The notes beneath the pieces were generated by a model. The model was not told where the DNA came from. It worked only from the letters and a program-made list of their open reading frames with translations, and did no database searches. The translations under genes and the position numbers were made by a program. 5,895 bases of DNA from Deltaproteobacteria bacterium (lineage in GTDB: Bacteria > Desulfobacterota > DSM-4660 > Desulfatiglandales > HGW-15): the NCBI GenBank assembly GCA_030671095.1, contig DAOVAK010000200.1, forward strand, positions 1-5,895, written 5' to 3'. Of the stretch, positions 1-5,452 are shown piece by piece (position 1 is the stretch's first letter; the number at the start of each line of letters is the position of its first letter).

Positions 1-347
1 TGGTCGCCTTCGCCGGCAGCCAGGTTGACAAGGTCGTTGATGAGGCCGGTAACCTTCTGCTCGTGCTTGTATGCATTCTCGAACGCATCAAGGGGTGAAG
101 ACCATTCCTTCGGCGGACCCTCTACCTGTTGCAGCATAACGTGGCCGCCGCGCTCGTTGATGAAGTCGTAGAACTTCATCGCGTGCACCAGCTCTTCTTG
201 TGTCTGAACGCGCATCCAATTCGCGAAACCGGGAAGGTTTATCGACCGGAAGTAGGCGGACATCGAAAGATACAGGTAAGAAGAGTACAGCTCCGCATTG
301 AGCTGTTTATTCAGAGCGGCTCCTATTTTCTGGTTTAACATGGTCAT
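1..347 (-). CDS. ftnA: Ferritin (non-haem, FtnA type), 3' part cut by window edge
   Basis: Iron-storage protein that oxidises Fe(II) at a di-iron centre and stores it as mineral in a 24-subunit cytosolic shell. The visible 115 residues follow the bacterial FtnA pattern closely: an opening helix with [16 protein letters not shown], then [19 protein letters not shown], then [15 protein letters not shown]. Expected ferroxidase ligands are present: Glu19, Glu52, His55 and Glu96. The C-terminal third lies outside the window. The start at 347 is chosen because a GGAGGGGG ribosome-binding site sits about six bases upstream and the ATG overlaps the desulfoferrodoxin stop (TAATG), which suggests translational coupling. 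A second ATG at 341 would give E. coli FtnA-like residue numbering and cannot be excluded. It is the last visible gene of the series, where it would limit free iron and so Fenton chemistry. Family certain, exact start moderately sure. Confidence 0.93.
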   Translation of the reverse strand, partial: MTMLNQKIGAALNKQLNAELYSSYLYLSMSAYFRSINLPGFANWMRVQTQEELVHAMKFYDFINERGGHVMLQQVEGPPKEWSSPLDAFENAYKHEQKVTGLINDLVNLAAGEGD

Positions 348-721
348 TACCCCCTCCAAAGTCCGTGAAGGTTACAGTACTCACGGGCCGTGATTTTGTC
401 TGCCTTGACATCAAATGTGGCTTCAGGTGTACCTCCAGGCTTCAAGAACTGGCGGTATGCCTTTCCGTCGGCGATGACCTCGATCCATTCGATGTAGTGC
501 TTCTCTTCCATGGGATGGGCGACGCTTCCTACCTTCACCGTGTACGTGCCAGCGCTTTTTTCCACCACCGGCACGTGCTTCTCCCGGGCGGCATCCACCG
601 TGTTCTCGACGAAGAGCTTCATCGGCTTGCCGCAGCAAACGAGTTCCCCTCGGCCTTCGTGGAGCACCTCCACGATGTTCCCGCAAGCTTCGCACTTGTA
701 GACCTGTAATCTCTCAACCAT
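347..721 (-). CDS. dfx: Desulfoferrodoxin (superoxide reductase, two-domain)
   Basis: Cytosolic superoxide reductase that reduces superoxide to hydrogen peroxide without making O2, usually with electrons from rubredoxin. The 124 residues match the usual length of the two-iron class. The N-terminal desulforedoxin domain has the Fe(Cys)4 ligands Cys10, Cys13, Cys29 and Cys30. The C-terminal neelaredoxin domain has centre II ligands His49, His69, His75, Cys116 and His119, plus the EKH segment with Glu47-Lys48 near the catalytic iron. All nine iron ligands fall at the positions known from Desulfovibrio desulfoferrodoxin. The start has an AAAGGAG ribosome-binding site nine bases upstream. The stop overlaps the ferritin start. 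A Dps-like gene scar lies immediately upstream, and the rubredoxin gene of the same series is a plausible electron donor. No sign of damage in this gene. Confidence 0.97.
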   Translation of the reverse strand: MVERLQVYKCEACGNIVEVLHEGRGELVCCGKPMKLFVENTVDAAREKHVPVVEKSAGTYTVKVGSVAHPMEEKHYIEWIEVIADGKAYRQFLKPGGTPEATFDVKADKITAREYCNLHGLWRG

Positions 722-736
722 TGTTCCATCTCCTTT

Positions 737-905
737 CTATTGTTTTTTCTCCTCTTGCATCCCTTCGAGCCTAAGCTCAAGCCAATCGGCCATCTCCTGG
801 ATATTTTTGATCAAATGCCAGCCACTCATCCGCAAACGCCCTGTTGAGCAACTCTATAAGTTCGCTCACATCCATTCCAACGATTTCTCTTCCTTTTGTT
901 CCCAT
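737..905 (-). pseudogene. Scar of a Dps-like ferritin-family gene (internal deletion)
   Basis: A good ribosome-binding site (GAGGAGG, eight bases before ATG at 905) leads into MGTKGREIVGMDVSELIELL and on to NRAFADEWLA. This is recognisable as the N-terminus of the Dps-like/bacterioferritin-like proteins of anaerobes, which normally continue YYQYW. Here homology stops abruptly after about 30 residues, and the frame ends at a TGA (779-777) after 42 residues. In another frame the stretch from about 812 to a TAG at 739-737 reads LIKNIQEMADWLELRLEGMQ then EEKKQ, a helical acidic tail that looks like the C-terminus of the same gene. The body of the gene, normally around 170 residues, is therefore missing, with the junction near 812-818. 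The TAG lies 15 bases before the desulfoferrodoxin start, as expected for a former operon member. N-terminal assignment is fairly sure; the C-terminal match is from memory and less sure. An assembly deletion is possible. Confidence 0.7.
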
Positions 906-943
906 CCTTATTGCCTCCTCTTTCTGTTATTTTGCTTTGTACC

Positions 944-2143
944 TTACCCCTCACTTTTAATAATATTGTATTCCTTGTGTTTGTTTAATATTTTATCTGC
1001 CAGGCTGTCTAATGCCTTGAAATCCTCTTCTTTGGGAAAGCCTTTTACAACGACGGGATCAAACAGCTCTACCTTTAAATTTGAAGTTATCCCCTTAATT
1101 TGTTCCACCATCCTGCTACCCCAGCCATATGATCCGATAATTGCTGCGAATTTCAGCTTCGGTCTCAGGGCATTGGCGAGATAAACCGCATAAACCATAT
1201 TCGGATGTGGACCAACCAAGACCGTGGGCGATGCTATTACTATTGTTGCCGCATCTACCAGGGCTATGGCCAGTTCTCCGATGTCGGTCTTTGTCAGATT
1301 GAAGGGCTTAACAGTGATAGCTCTTTCGATCAAAGCGTCCATCAGATAATCGACCATCCTCTTTGTGCTCTCATGCATTGAGATATAAGGTATAACCACT
1401 TCATTTTTTACCTCATCAGAGACCCAATCTCTATAAGCACTTAGGATGAATTCCGGCCTGTTATAGATTGGCCCATGGCTTGGCGCAACTTTCTCTATAT
1501 CCAGGTCCTTTATCCTCTCCAAGTTCTTCTTTATGGTTGTCCTGAACGGCATCATGATCTCTGCATAGTATTTTTTGGCTGACTCATATACAGTGGCCTC
1601 ATCGGTTACAAAAAGATCGCTGGTGGCCAGATGGGAGCCAAGAAAATCACACGAAAAAAGTACTTTGTCTTCCCTTAAATATGTGAGCATCGTCTCTGGC
1701 CAATGGACCCAGGGCGCATGAATAAACTCCAGTGTTTTCTCTCCCAATGATAAAGTCTCTCCATCGTCCACCGTTATAAACTTGTCCTCAGGGATTAAAA
1801 GCAGATCCATGAGCATAACCTTACATTTTTGTGTGCAGACAACCTTGGCAGGAGGATAAATATCGAGTACCTTCGGCAATGACCCTGAGTGATCTTGTTC
1901 GGCGTGATTGACGATGACATAATCCAAATCCTTGACGTCAAGTTGGTGGAGATTCTTCGTCAGCACCTCCGTCATCGTTGGGTCCACCGTATCTATCAGA
2001 GCCGTCCTTTCTCCCCCTCTCACCAAGTAGGCATTATAGCTTGTTCCATCTGGCAGGGGTATGAGTTCATCAAATAACCTCCTATCCCAGTCAACTGCAC
2101 CGACTGAGTAAATATTTGGTTTTAATTGTCTTGGAATACCCAT
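944..2143 (-). CDS. fprA: Flavodiiron protein (A-type flavoprotein, O2/NO reductase)
   Basis: Cytosolic rubredoxin:oxygen (or nitric oxide) oxidoreductase that reduces O2 to water or NO to N2O. The 399 residues are the usual length. The N-terminal metallo-beta-lactamase-like domain (about 1-245) carries the di-iron ligands His80, Glu82, Asp84, His147, Asp166 and His223, with His85 next to them in HAEQDHSG. The C-terminal flavodoxin domain (about 250-395) binds FMN; its phosphate loop is represented by SMHESTKRM, and ASPTVLVGPHPN and IIGSYGWGSR are further family blocks. It lacks the fused rubredoxin of NorV, and a free rubredoxin is encoded just upstream. The start at 2143 is preferred over an ATG at 2161 because AAGGAGG lies seven bases before it, while the 2161 reading overlaps that site. 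Oxygen versus NO preference cannot be told from sequence. Composition looks lower in GC than the dfx-ferritin end. Confidence 0.96.
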   Translation of the reverse strand: MGIPRQLKPNIYSVGAVDWDRRLFDELIPLPDGTSYNAYLVRGGERTALIDTVDPTMTEVLTKNLHQLDVKDLDYVIVNHAEQDHSGSLPKVLDIYPPAKVVCTQKCKVMLMDLLLIPEDKFITVDDGETLSLGEKTLEFIHAPWVHWPETMLTYLREDKVLFSCDFLGSHLATSDLFVTDEATVYESAKKYYAEIMMPFRTTIKKNLERIKDLDIEKVAPSHGPIYNRPEFILSAYRDWVSDEVKNEVVIPYISMHESTKRMVDYLMDALIERAITVKPFNLTKTDIGELAIALVDAATIVIASPTVLVGPHPNMVYAVYLANALRPKLKFAAIIGSYGWGSRMVEQIKGITSNLKVELFDPVVVKGFPKEEDFKALDSLADKILNKHKEYNIIKSEG

Positions 2144-2157
2144 TTTGTTCCTCCTTA

Positions 2158-2217
2158 TCATTCCCTTGTCTTATTCTCTCCGCGATCTTCAATGCCGCAC
2201 TCCCAGTATTCCTTCAT
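2158..2217 (-). CDS. Mini-ORF of 19 codons between rubredoxin and flavodiiron genes
   Basis: A very strong purine-rich ribosome-binding site (AGGAGGAGGGAG) runs directly into an ATG at 2217. The 19-residue product is MKEYWECGIEDRGENKTRE. Its TGA lies just before the ribosome-binding site of the flavodiiron gene, so it could couple translation from rubredoxin to that gene. I recognise no family. The first eight residues could be the N-terminus of a lost protein. From about base 2202 another frame reads AALKIAERIRQGNDKEE, which looks helical and protein-like. It may therefore be another gene scar of the kind seen at 737-905 and 5453-5730, a coupling leader, or chance. Confidence 0.3.
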   Translation of the reverse strand: MKEYWECGIEDRGENKTRE

Positions 2218-2239
2218 CTCCCTCCTCCTACGTATGGTC

Positions 2240-2401
2240 TTATTCCTCAGGCTCGAACTCATCCTTGCTTGCCCCACACACCGGGCAAACCCAATCGTTG
2301 GGAAGCTTCTCAAAGGGGGTACCGGGGGCGATTCCGCCGTCAGGATCCCCCTTCTCGGGATCGTAGATATACCCGCATACCGTGCACCTGTACTTTTTCA
2401 T
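2240..2401 (-). CDS. rub: Rubredoxin
   Basis: Small cytosolic Fe(Cys)4 electron carrier of 53 residues, the standard length. The iron ligands are Cys6 and Cys9 in [10 protein letters not shown] and Cys39 and Cys42 in [13 protein letters not shown]. The classical middle [20 protein letters not shown] is fully present. An AGAGGAG ribosome-binding site stands a few bases before the ATG at 2401. Lying just upstream of the flavodiiron gene, it is the obvious electron donor to that enzyme, and rubredoxins also reduce desulfoferrodoxin and rubrerythrin. The decayed flavin reductase upstream reads through in another frame into the first part of this gene, but the rubredoxin frame itself is undamaged. 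Confidence 0.97.
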   Translation of the reverse strand: MKKYRCTVCGYIYDPEKGDPDGGIAPGTPFEKLPNDWVCPVCGASKDEFEPEE

Positions 2402-2933
2402 GGCCTTCTCCTCTTTTTCTTCTTTCTTTAGTTTCTACATAAGTAGGGACCGTCTTGGATGTGGTCCCCCTCTTCACCTGGTGGTAAAAAGCATAGGTCA
2501 TGGGCTTCCCTTCCTTAAATACCTGGGTATCCATCACCTCCCCAACGAAGATCGTGTGGGACCCTGCATCCAGCTCCTTTACCACATTACCCTCCTGTTA
2601 GCCCAAGGCATGATCCTAAAGGATGGGGCAACCGTTCTTGCCCAGCCGGTAGGCGAGGCCGTCGAATTTGTCCACTTCCCTGCCGGATTTAAAACCGAAC
2701 CTCTCGATGAAGCTCAGGGGGGTCTCCTGCGAGAGAACTGAAACAGCAAATACACCACTTTCCCTGATAAATTCATGGGTGAGATTATCCTCATTGATCC
2801 CCAAGGTAATCTGCGGAGGTGTTGAGGTAACCTGCATTACTGCGTTGGCTATCTGGGCGTTGATGCGGTTTCCCTCTTTGGAGCTCACCACATAAAGTCC
2901 GTAACTGATCTAGCGCAAGATCTTTTTGTCCAT
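2340..2933 (-). pseudogene. Flavoredoxin-type flavin reductase, three in-frame stops
   Basis: FMN-binding split-barrel protein of the flavin reductase-like/flavoredoxin family, which in intact form passes electrons between flavin and redox partners. From ATG at 2933 (GAGGAAAAAG upstream) one frame carries the expected order: MDKKILR, ISYGLYVVSS, QVTSTPPQITLGIN, NLTHEFIRESGVF, RFGFKSGREVDKF, GSHTIFVGEVMD and PMTYAFYHQV. That frame holds TAG at 2912-2910, where the family has Lys; TAG at 2618-2616, where it has a hydrophobic residue; and TAA at 2600-2598, where it has Tyr. Each is one substitution from a sense codon, and no frameshift separates the parts. Family homology ends near 2424 ([10 protein letters not shown]). 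The frame then runs on to a stop at 2340, overlapping rubredoxin, so the natural stop is probably lost or shifted too. Fragments starting at GTG 2891 and GTG 2585 could be miscalled as genes. Very likely a pseudogene, unless the stops are sequence errors. Confidence 0.88.
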
Positions 2934-2953
2934 GTCTTTTTCCTCAAATTATT

Positions 2954-3475
2954 TTAACCACCATCTAACCCACCCCTCTCTTTTACCCGAAGCCAACCCA
3001 CAGGGTCGGTGAGGTACTCTATGGAATCCATGATCTGCAGATAGTGCCCCATTTCTTCGTGGGAGAGGGTTAAATAAAAGCGCCTCTCCTGGGTATCGGA
3101 GGTCTCCCCGGCGAGATCTTCGTAATATTTTGTGCTCTTTTCCTCCATTTCCAAGGCGAAGCGCAGGGCATCCAGATCATCGGAGGAGGCCTTGGCCTTC
3201 TCCACGAGGGACTCCTGAAAGACCTTCTCCAATTGCGAGGGATCGACCACAGAGGTGATCCACTCCCCAAAGGGTTTTTCCTCTTTGAGTCTGTCGAATA
3301 TCTCATGTATTTTCCTGATGTGCAGATCTTCCTCACAGGCGAGTTCCTCGAAGACCCTCCTGGCCAGATGGCTCTGGGCCTTCCCCGCTGCCTGGAGGTA
3401 AAACTGCTTACCCTCCTCTTCCATCTCTATGGCCCTCTTCAGGGTCTCTTCCTTTTTTATGTCCATGGCGCTCAT
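2954..3475 (-). CDS. Rubrerythrin-like di-iron protein without rubredoxin domain
   Basis: Ferritin-superfamily four-helix protein of 173 residues. Two similar helix pairs carry the di-iron pattern. Helix 1 has Glu19/Glu20 in AIEMEEEGKQFY. Helix 2 has Glu49 and His52 in ELACEEDLHI. Helix 3 has Glu111/Glu112 in ALEMEEKSTKYY. Helix 4 has Glu141 and His144 in LSHEEMGHYL. The end (SIEYLTDPVGWLRVKERGGL then DGG) is a conserved tail of this subfamily. There is no C-terminal CxxC rubredoxin domain, so it is not a classical rubrerythrin. The likely role is peroxide reduction or iron handling in the cytosol, inferred from the family and the neighbours. The start overlaps the stop of the upstream peroxiredoxin fragment (ATGA), and GGGGAAG lies just ahead, so translation is probably coupled. 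A start at codon 4 (3466) is possible. Exact substrate unknown. Confidence 0.9.
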   Translation of the reverse strand: MSAMDIKKEETLKRAIEMEEEGKQFYLQAAGKAQSHLARRVFEELACEEDLHIRKIHEIFDRLKEEKPFGEWITSVVDPSQLEKVFQESLVEKAKASSDDLDALRFALEMEEKSTKYYEDLAGETSDTQERRFYLTLSHEEMGHYLQIMDSIEYLTDPVGWLRVKERGGLDGG

Positions 3476-3609
3476 ATCTTCCCCATCAAATCGATTCCTG
3501 GATTCAGGGTTGGTTTACAAGGCTCCAATCCGGCCGGTGTTGTCTCGCCCGTGGCCCTCACGTGCTGAAAGGCCTTGAGATGGCGGATGAGCTCAAGCTC
3601 CGCTTTCAT
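3472..3609 (-). pseudogene. Peroxiredoxin C-terminal fragment, probable second-copy remnant
   Basis: A 45-codon frame begins at ATG 3609 with GGAGG seven bases before it, 14 bases after the selenoperoxiredoxin stop, and ends in an ATGA overlap with the next gene. After MKAEL it reads ELIRHLKAFQH, then ATGETTPAGLEPCKPTLNP and GIDLMGKI. Over 32 aligned residues, 19 are identical to the C-terminus of the adjacent peroxiredoxin ([24 protein letters not shown]). It also looks like the usual end of AhpC/Prx proteins (PAGWQPGKPTL, then a GPDLVGKI-like tail). No thioredoxin-fold core or active site is present, so it cannot be a peroxidase. It is most simply the end of a tandem second peroxiredoxin whose body was deleted, leaving a start fused in frame to the tail. 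It may still be translated and couple to the next gene. Confidence 0.72.
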
Positions 3610-3623
3610 AAAACCTCCATCTT

Positions 3624-4235
3624 TCAGAAGGCCATCTCTGTTTTCCAGATCTCCCAAACCTTCCCAGCCCTTTTGAGGGTTTCCGTTTCGGGTGGCAAGG
3701 TTGACTTTCCTGGCTGCCACCCGGAAGGCATGAGTTCACCGGTGGCTTGGTGATGCTGGAAAGCTTTCAATTGTCGTAAGACTTCCGCTACGTTGCGGCC
3801 TACTGGTGGAGTCAGAATCTCCATGGCCTGGGTCACTCCCTCTGGATCGATGAGGAAGCGGCCGCGAACATCGACTCCTTGTTCCTCGTCAAATACTCCA
3901 TACAGAGCGCCGATCCTACCTCCTGGATCCGAGATCATGGGATAAGGGACACCTCCCTCTACCATTTTGGAAAGTTCTACTTCTTGCCAGACTTTGTGGG
4001 AGAAATTGCTGTCCACGCTGACCGAAAGCACCTCCACACCCAGCTCCTGAAATTCGGGGTATTTGACGGCAACTGCCGACAGTTCTGTCGGTCAGACGCA
4101 GGTGAAATCAGCGGGATAGAAGCAGAGCATCACCCACTTACCTCGATAATCGGAGAGTTTAATCTCCTTAGCAGTACCCTCATGGTACGCCTTGGCGATG
4201 AAATCCGGCGCCTCTTTCCCCACTTGTACACTCAT
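3624..4235 (-). CDS. prxU: Selenocysteine-containing peroxiredoxin (PrxU type), in-frame TGA
   Basis: Thiol/selenol peroxidase of the AhpC/Prx family that reduces hydrogen peroxide and organic peroxides in the cytosol. One frame runs from ATG 4235 (AAGGAGG, eight bases upstream) to TGA 3626-3624: 203 residues with one internal TGA at 4094-4092, codon 48. That codon stands exactly at the peroxidatic cysteine: PADFTCV-TGA-PTEL fits PxxxTxxC. Homology continues undisturbed on both sides, with GKEAPDF before and [28 protein letters not shown] and [11 protein letters not shown] (catalytic Arg124) after. This fits selenocysteine rather than a nonsense mutation. A SECIS-like hairpin follows. The part after the TGA has no cysteine; the usual resolving Cys in GEVCPAGW is Met (GELMPSGW). 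Cys38 and Cys46 are the only candidates for resolution. Gene callers will split it into a 47-residue stub and a fragment. Insertion needs selA, selB, selC and selD elsewhere in the genome. Confidence 0.9.
4064..4094 (-). promoter_or_regulatory. Candidate bacterial SECIS element with its UGA codon
   Basis: Directly after the in-frame TGA (4094-4092) the transcript can fold CGGC (4078-4075), loop AGUU (4074-4071), GCCG (4070-4067). A U-U mismatch and two more pairs (UG with CA) lie below. The apical loop covers nucleotides 18-21 after the UGA and has G then U in its second and third positions. In E. coli fdhF the loop GGUC lies at about the same distance. Bacterial SECIS elements bind SelB and place selenocysteyl-tRNA. 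Two competing folds exist: CCGACA/UGUCGG (4091-4086 with 4081-4076), and AACUG/CAGUU with loop UCGG (4084-4071). The active fold is therefore inferred, although position and loop favour the first. Confidence 0.65.
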
Positions 4236-4276
4236 TTTGATTACCTCCTTTCTTGTAGTGATTAATGAACTTGCCA

Positions 4277-4371
4277 CTATAGAAGGTCTTTGCCTCGAAG
4301 TGCGAGGATTCCTTCCCCACTCCGGCTTTTTTACTCTCTTCAAGCGCTACCTTTTCATATTCCTTCTATAG
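4277..4371. repeat. 10-bp inverted repeat bracketing the yedE-prxU spacer, with inner hairpin
   Basis: CTATAGAAGG at 4277-4286 is the exact reverse complement of CCTTCTATAG at 4362-4371. The arms enclose 75 bases. Inside, CCTCG (4293-4297) and CGAGG (4303-4307) can form a five-pair hairpin with a five-base loop. One arm contains the stop codon of the upstream YeeE/YedE gene; the other ends about 41 bases before the selenoperoxiredoxin start. This is the only sizeable intergenic space among these genes. It could be a leader or attenuator structure, a small mobile-element-like piece (no flanking duplication seen), or chance. No convincing -35/-10 pair and no T-tract terminator was found here. 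Confidence 0.4.
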
Positions 4372-4929
4372 CCCCCTTTTCTCCAAGGCCCGGAGAAAAA
4401 GGATTATGCCCCCGCAGAAGATAGCTACTATGATCCAGTGATACGGAAAACCTATCCCCAGCATAGATGGAATGGTGATCTTTCCGTAAGAGCCCCATGC
4501 AAGGAAATTCCCTTTTAAGTGGTGATAGATCTCGGCATAAAGCCCCGCACCCACCAACATCCCTAGGATACCGCCCCAGAAGGCATCGGTGCGCCCTTCA
4601 CCGACAGCACCAACCCCAGTGCCTGGGCAATAGCCTAAAAGACCAAATCCCGCTCCGAAGATGAAGGCCCCCACGATATTTGCCATCAGGTGGGTTGACT
4701 TAACATGAAGTTCCAAGATCCCTACATCCTTGAAGAAGTATATCCCTACCATCCCCACCACAATGGCGGTGAGCATCACCTTCAATAAAGTGAAGTCCTT
4801 CAGTCTCAACTGCCCTACTATAATATCATATCTGACAACCTTTGCCTTCTGCAGGGTGAAACCGAGGACAAAACCGGTTATCAGGCCGAAGATAAGCTTA
4901 CCCGCTGGCGAAGTCATAAAAGGCGCCAT
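4366..4929 (-). CDS. YeeE/YedE-family membrane transporter, second half-protein
   Basis: Integral inner-membrane protein of 187 residues, about half the length of a full YeeE/YedE (TsuA-type) transporter. Hydrophobic segments lie at about 11-26, 48-66, 82-100, 117-133 and 163-181. The family signature GFGLLGYCPGTGVGAVGEGR contains the conserved Cys101, with GFTLQKAKVVRYD near the N-terminus as a second typical block. YeeE/YedE proteins pass thiosulfate or related sulfur species along conserved cysteines. It starts six bases after the stop of the other half, with GAGG spanning the junction, so the two are surely co-translated and probably work as a two-subunit carrier. In some genomes YedE relatives occur with selenium-metabolism genes, and the next gene here is a selenoprotein; a selenium role is only a possibility. 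An alternative start at Met5 (4917) exists. Confidence 0.87.
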   Translation of the reverse strand: MAPFMTSPAGKLIFGLITGFVLGFTLQKAKVVRYDIIVGQLRLKDFTLLKVMLTAIVVGMVGIYFFKDVGILELHVKSTHLMANIVGAFIFGAGFGLLGYCPGTGVGAVGEGRTDAFWGGILGMLVGAGLYAEIYHHLKGNFLAWGSYGKITIPSMLGIGFPYHWIIVAIFCGGIILFLRALEKRGL

Positions 4930-4935
4930 CTTTCC

Positions 4936-5451
4936 TCACCTCCCTCGATAGAGGATTCGGACGGTTATGATGCCGCCCAGAAAGAAAAAGATTACGGCCA
5001 CCCAGCCACTTACAGCAAGCTGTAAACCCCCACTGACCCCGTGTCCGGTGGGGCAGCCACCTGCCATTCTGGCCCCGAACATGAGGATGATTCCTCCTAA
5101 GAAGGCCACGGCCCAGCGTTTGGCCCTGCTGGGACCGAAGTGCTCCTCCCACATGGGGGGGATAAACCTCAACTGATACCTCCTGGAGAGCTTGGCTGAG
5201 ACGTAAGAACCAATCAATACCCCCAAAACCAACATCCATTGCCAATCGATCTTCGGGACCTTTGCAATGAAATACGGGAGGTTATTCACGTGTTCAGGGG
5301 CAAAGAGCTTCTCTATCATACCCGCTGTCCTGACGAAGGTAGTAGACGCCCCAAGCGGTTTCACCGTCAGAAAGGCGAACCAGCTCAAAAGACCCACGAT
5401 GATTCCCCCCACATAGGGAGACCAATCCTGTTTTTTAAGCCAAGTCATCAT
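4936..5451 (-). CDS. YeeE/YedE-family membrane transporter, first half-protein
   Basis: Integral inner-membrane protein of 171 residues. Hydrophobic segments lie at about 13-30, 71-87, 112-128 and 145-167, separated by a charged stretch (SAKLSRRYQLRFIPPMWEEH). The YeeE/YedE signature GARMAGGCPTGHGVSGGLQL carries the conserved Cys133, which in full-length relatives lines the substrate path together with cysteines of the other half. The start at 5451 has AAGGAGG five bases upstream; a second ATG follows at once (5448). It is preceded by the scar of a pyridine nucleotide-disulfide oxidoreductase gene. Those flavoproteins often carry rhodanese domains or use CoA persulfides, so a former sulfur-handling unit (reductase plus sulfur importer) is plausible. 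Substrate (thiosulfate, sulfide/polysulfide, selenium species) cannot be settled from sequence. Confidence 0.87.
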   Translation of the reverse strand: MMTWLKKQDWSPYVGGIIVGLLSWFAFLTVKPLGASTTFVRTAGMIEKLFAPEHVNNLPYFIAKVPKIDWQWMLVLGVLIGSYVSAKLSRRYQLRFIPPMWEEHFGPSRAKRWAVAFLGGIILMFGARMAGGCPTGHGVSGGLQLAVSGWVAVIFFFLGGIITVRILYRGR

Positions 5452-5452
5452 C

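Noticed and set aside
365..709. Plus-strand ORF of 114 codons opposite desulfoferrodoxin
   Set aside because: It lies entirely antisense to a gene with all nine iron ligands; no family likeness and no ribosome-binding site. It is a shadow frame.
2116..2442. Plus-strand ORFs of 73-119 codons opposite rubredoxin and the flavin reductase remnant
   Set aside because: Proline- and serine-rich products typical of antisense reading; rubredoxin on the other strand is unambiguous.
2598..2912. Pyrrolysine or stop-codon reassignment to explain the flavin reductase stops
   Set aside because: Both TAG and TAA occur, at positions expecting different residues, and no other gene in the window has internal TAG or TAA.
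3233..3568. Plus-strand ORF of 111 codons opposite the rubrerythrin-like gene
   Set aside because: Antisense to a clear ferritin-superfamily gene; no recognisable domain.
4092..4094. TGA in prxU as a nonsense mutation, like the stops in the flavin reductase gene
   Set aside because: It is the only stop in the frame, it is TGA and not TAG/TAA, it stands exactly at the peroxidatic cysteine, and a SECIS-like hairpin follows.
4236..4300. Sigma-70-like promoter using TATAGT near 4280
   Set aside because: No acceptable -35 box at 16-18 bases from it; the TATAGT is part of the inverted repeat arm.
4092..4343. An 83-codon reading that extends the peroxiredoxin N-terminus upstream of 4235 and ends at the TGA
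   Set aside because: The upstream 36 residues have no family likeness, and AAGGAGG precedes the ATG at 4235. The apparent end at 4092 is the selenocysteine codon, not a terminus.
4236..4365. tRNA-like element in the yedE-prxU spacer
   Set aside because: There is a short hairpin but no cloverleaf, acceptor stem or T-loop consensus.
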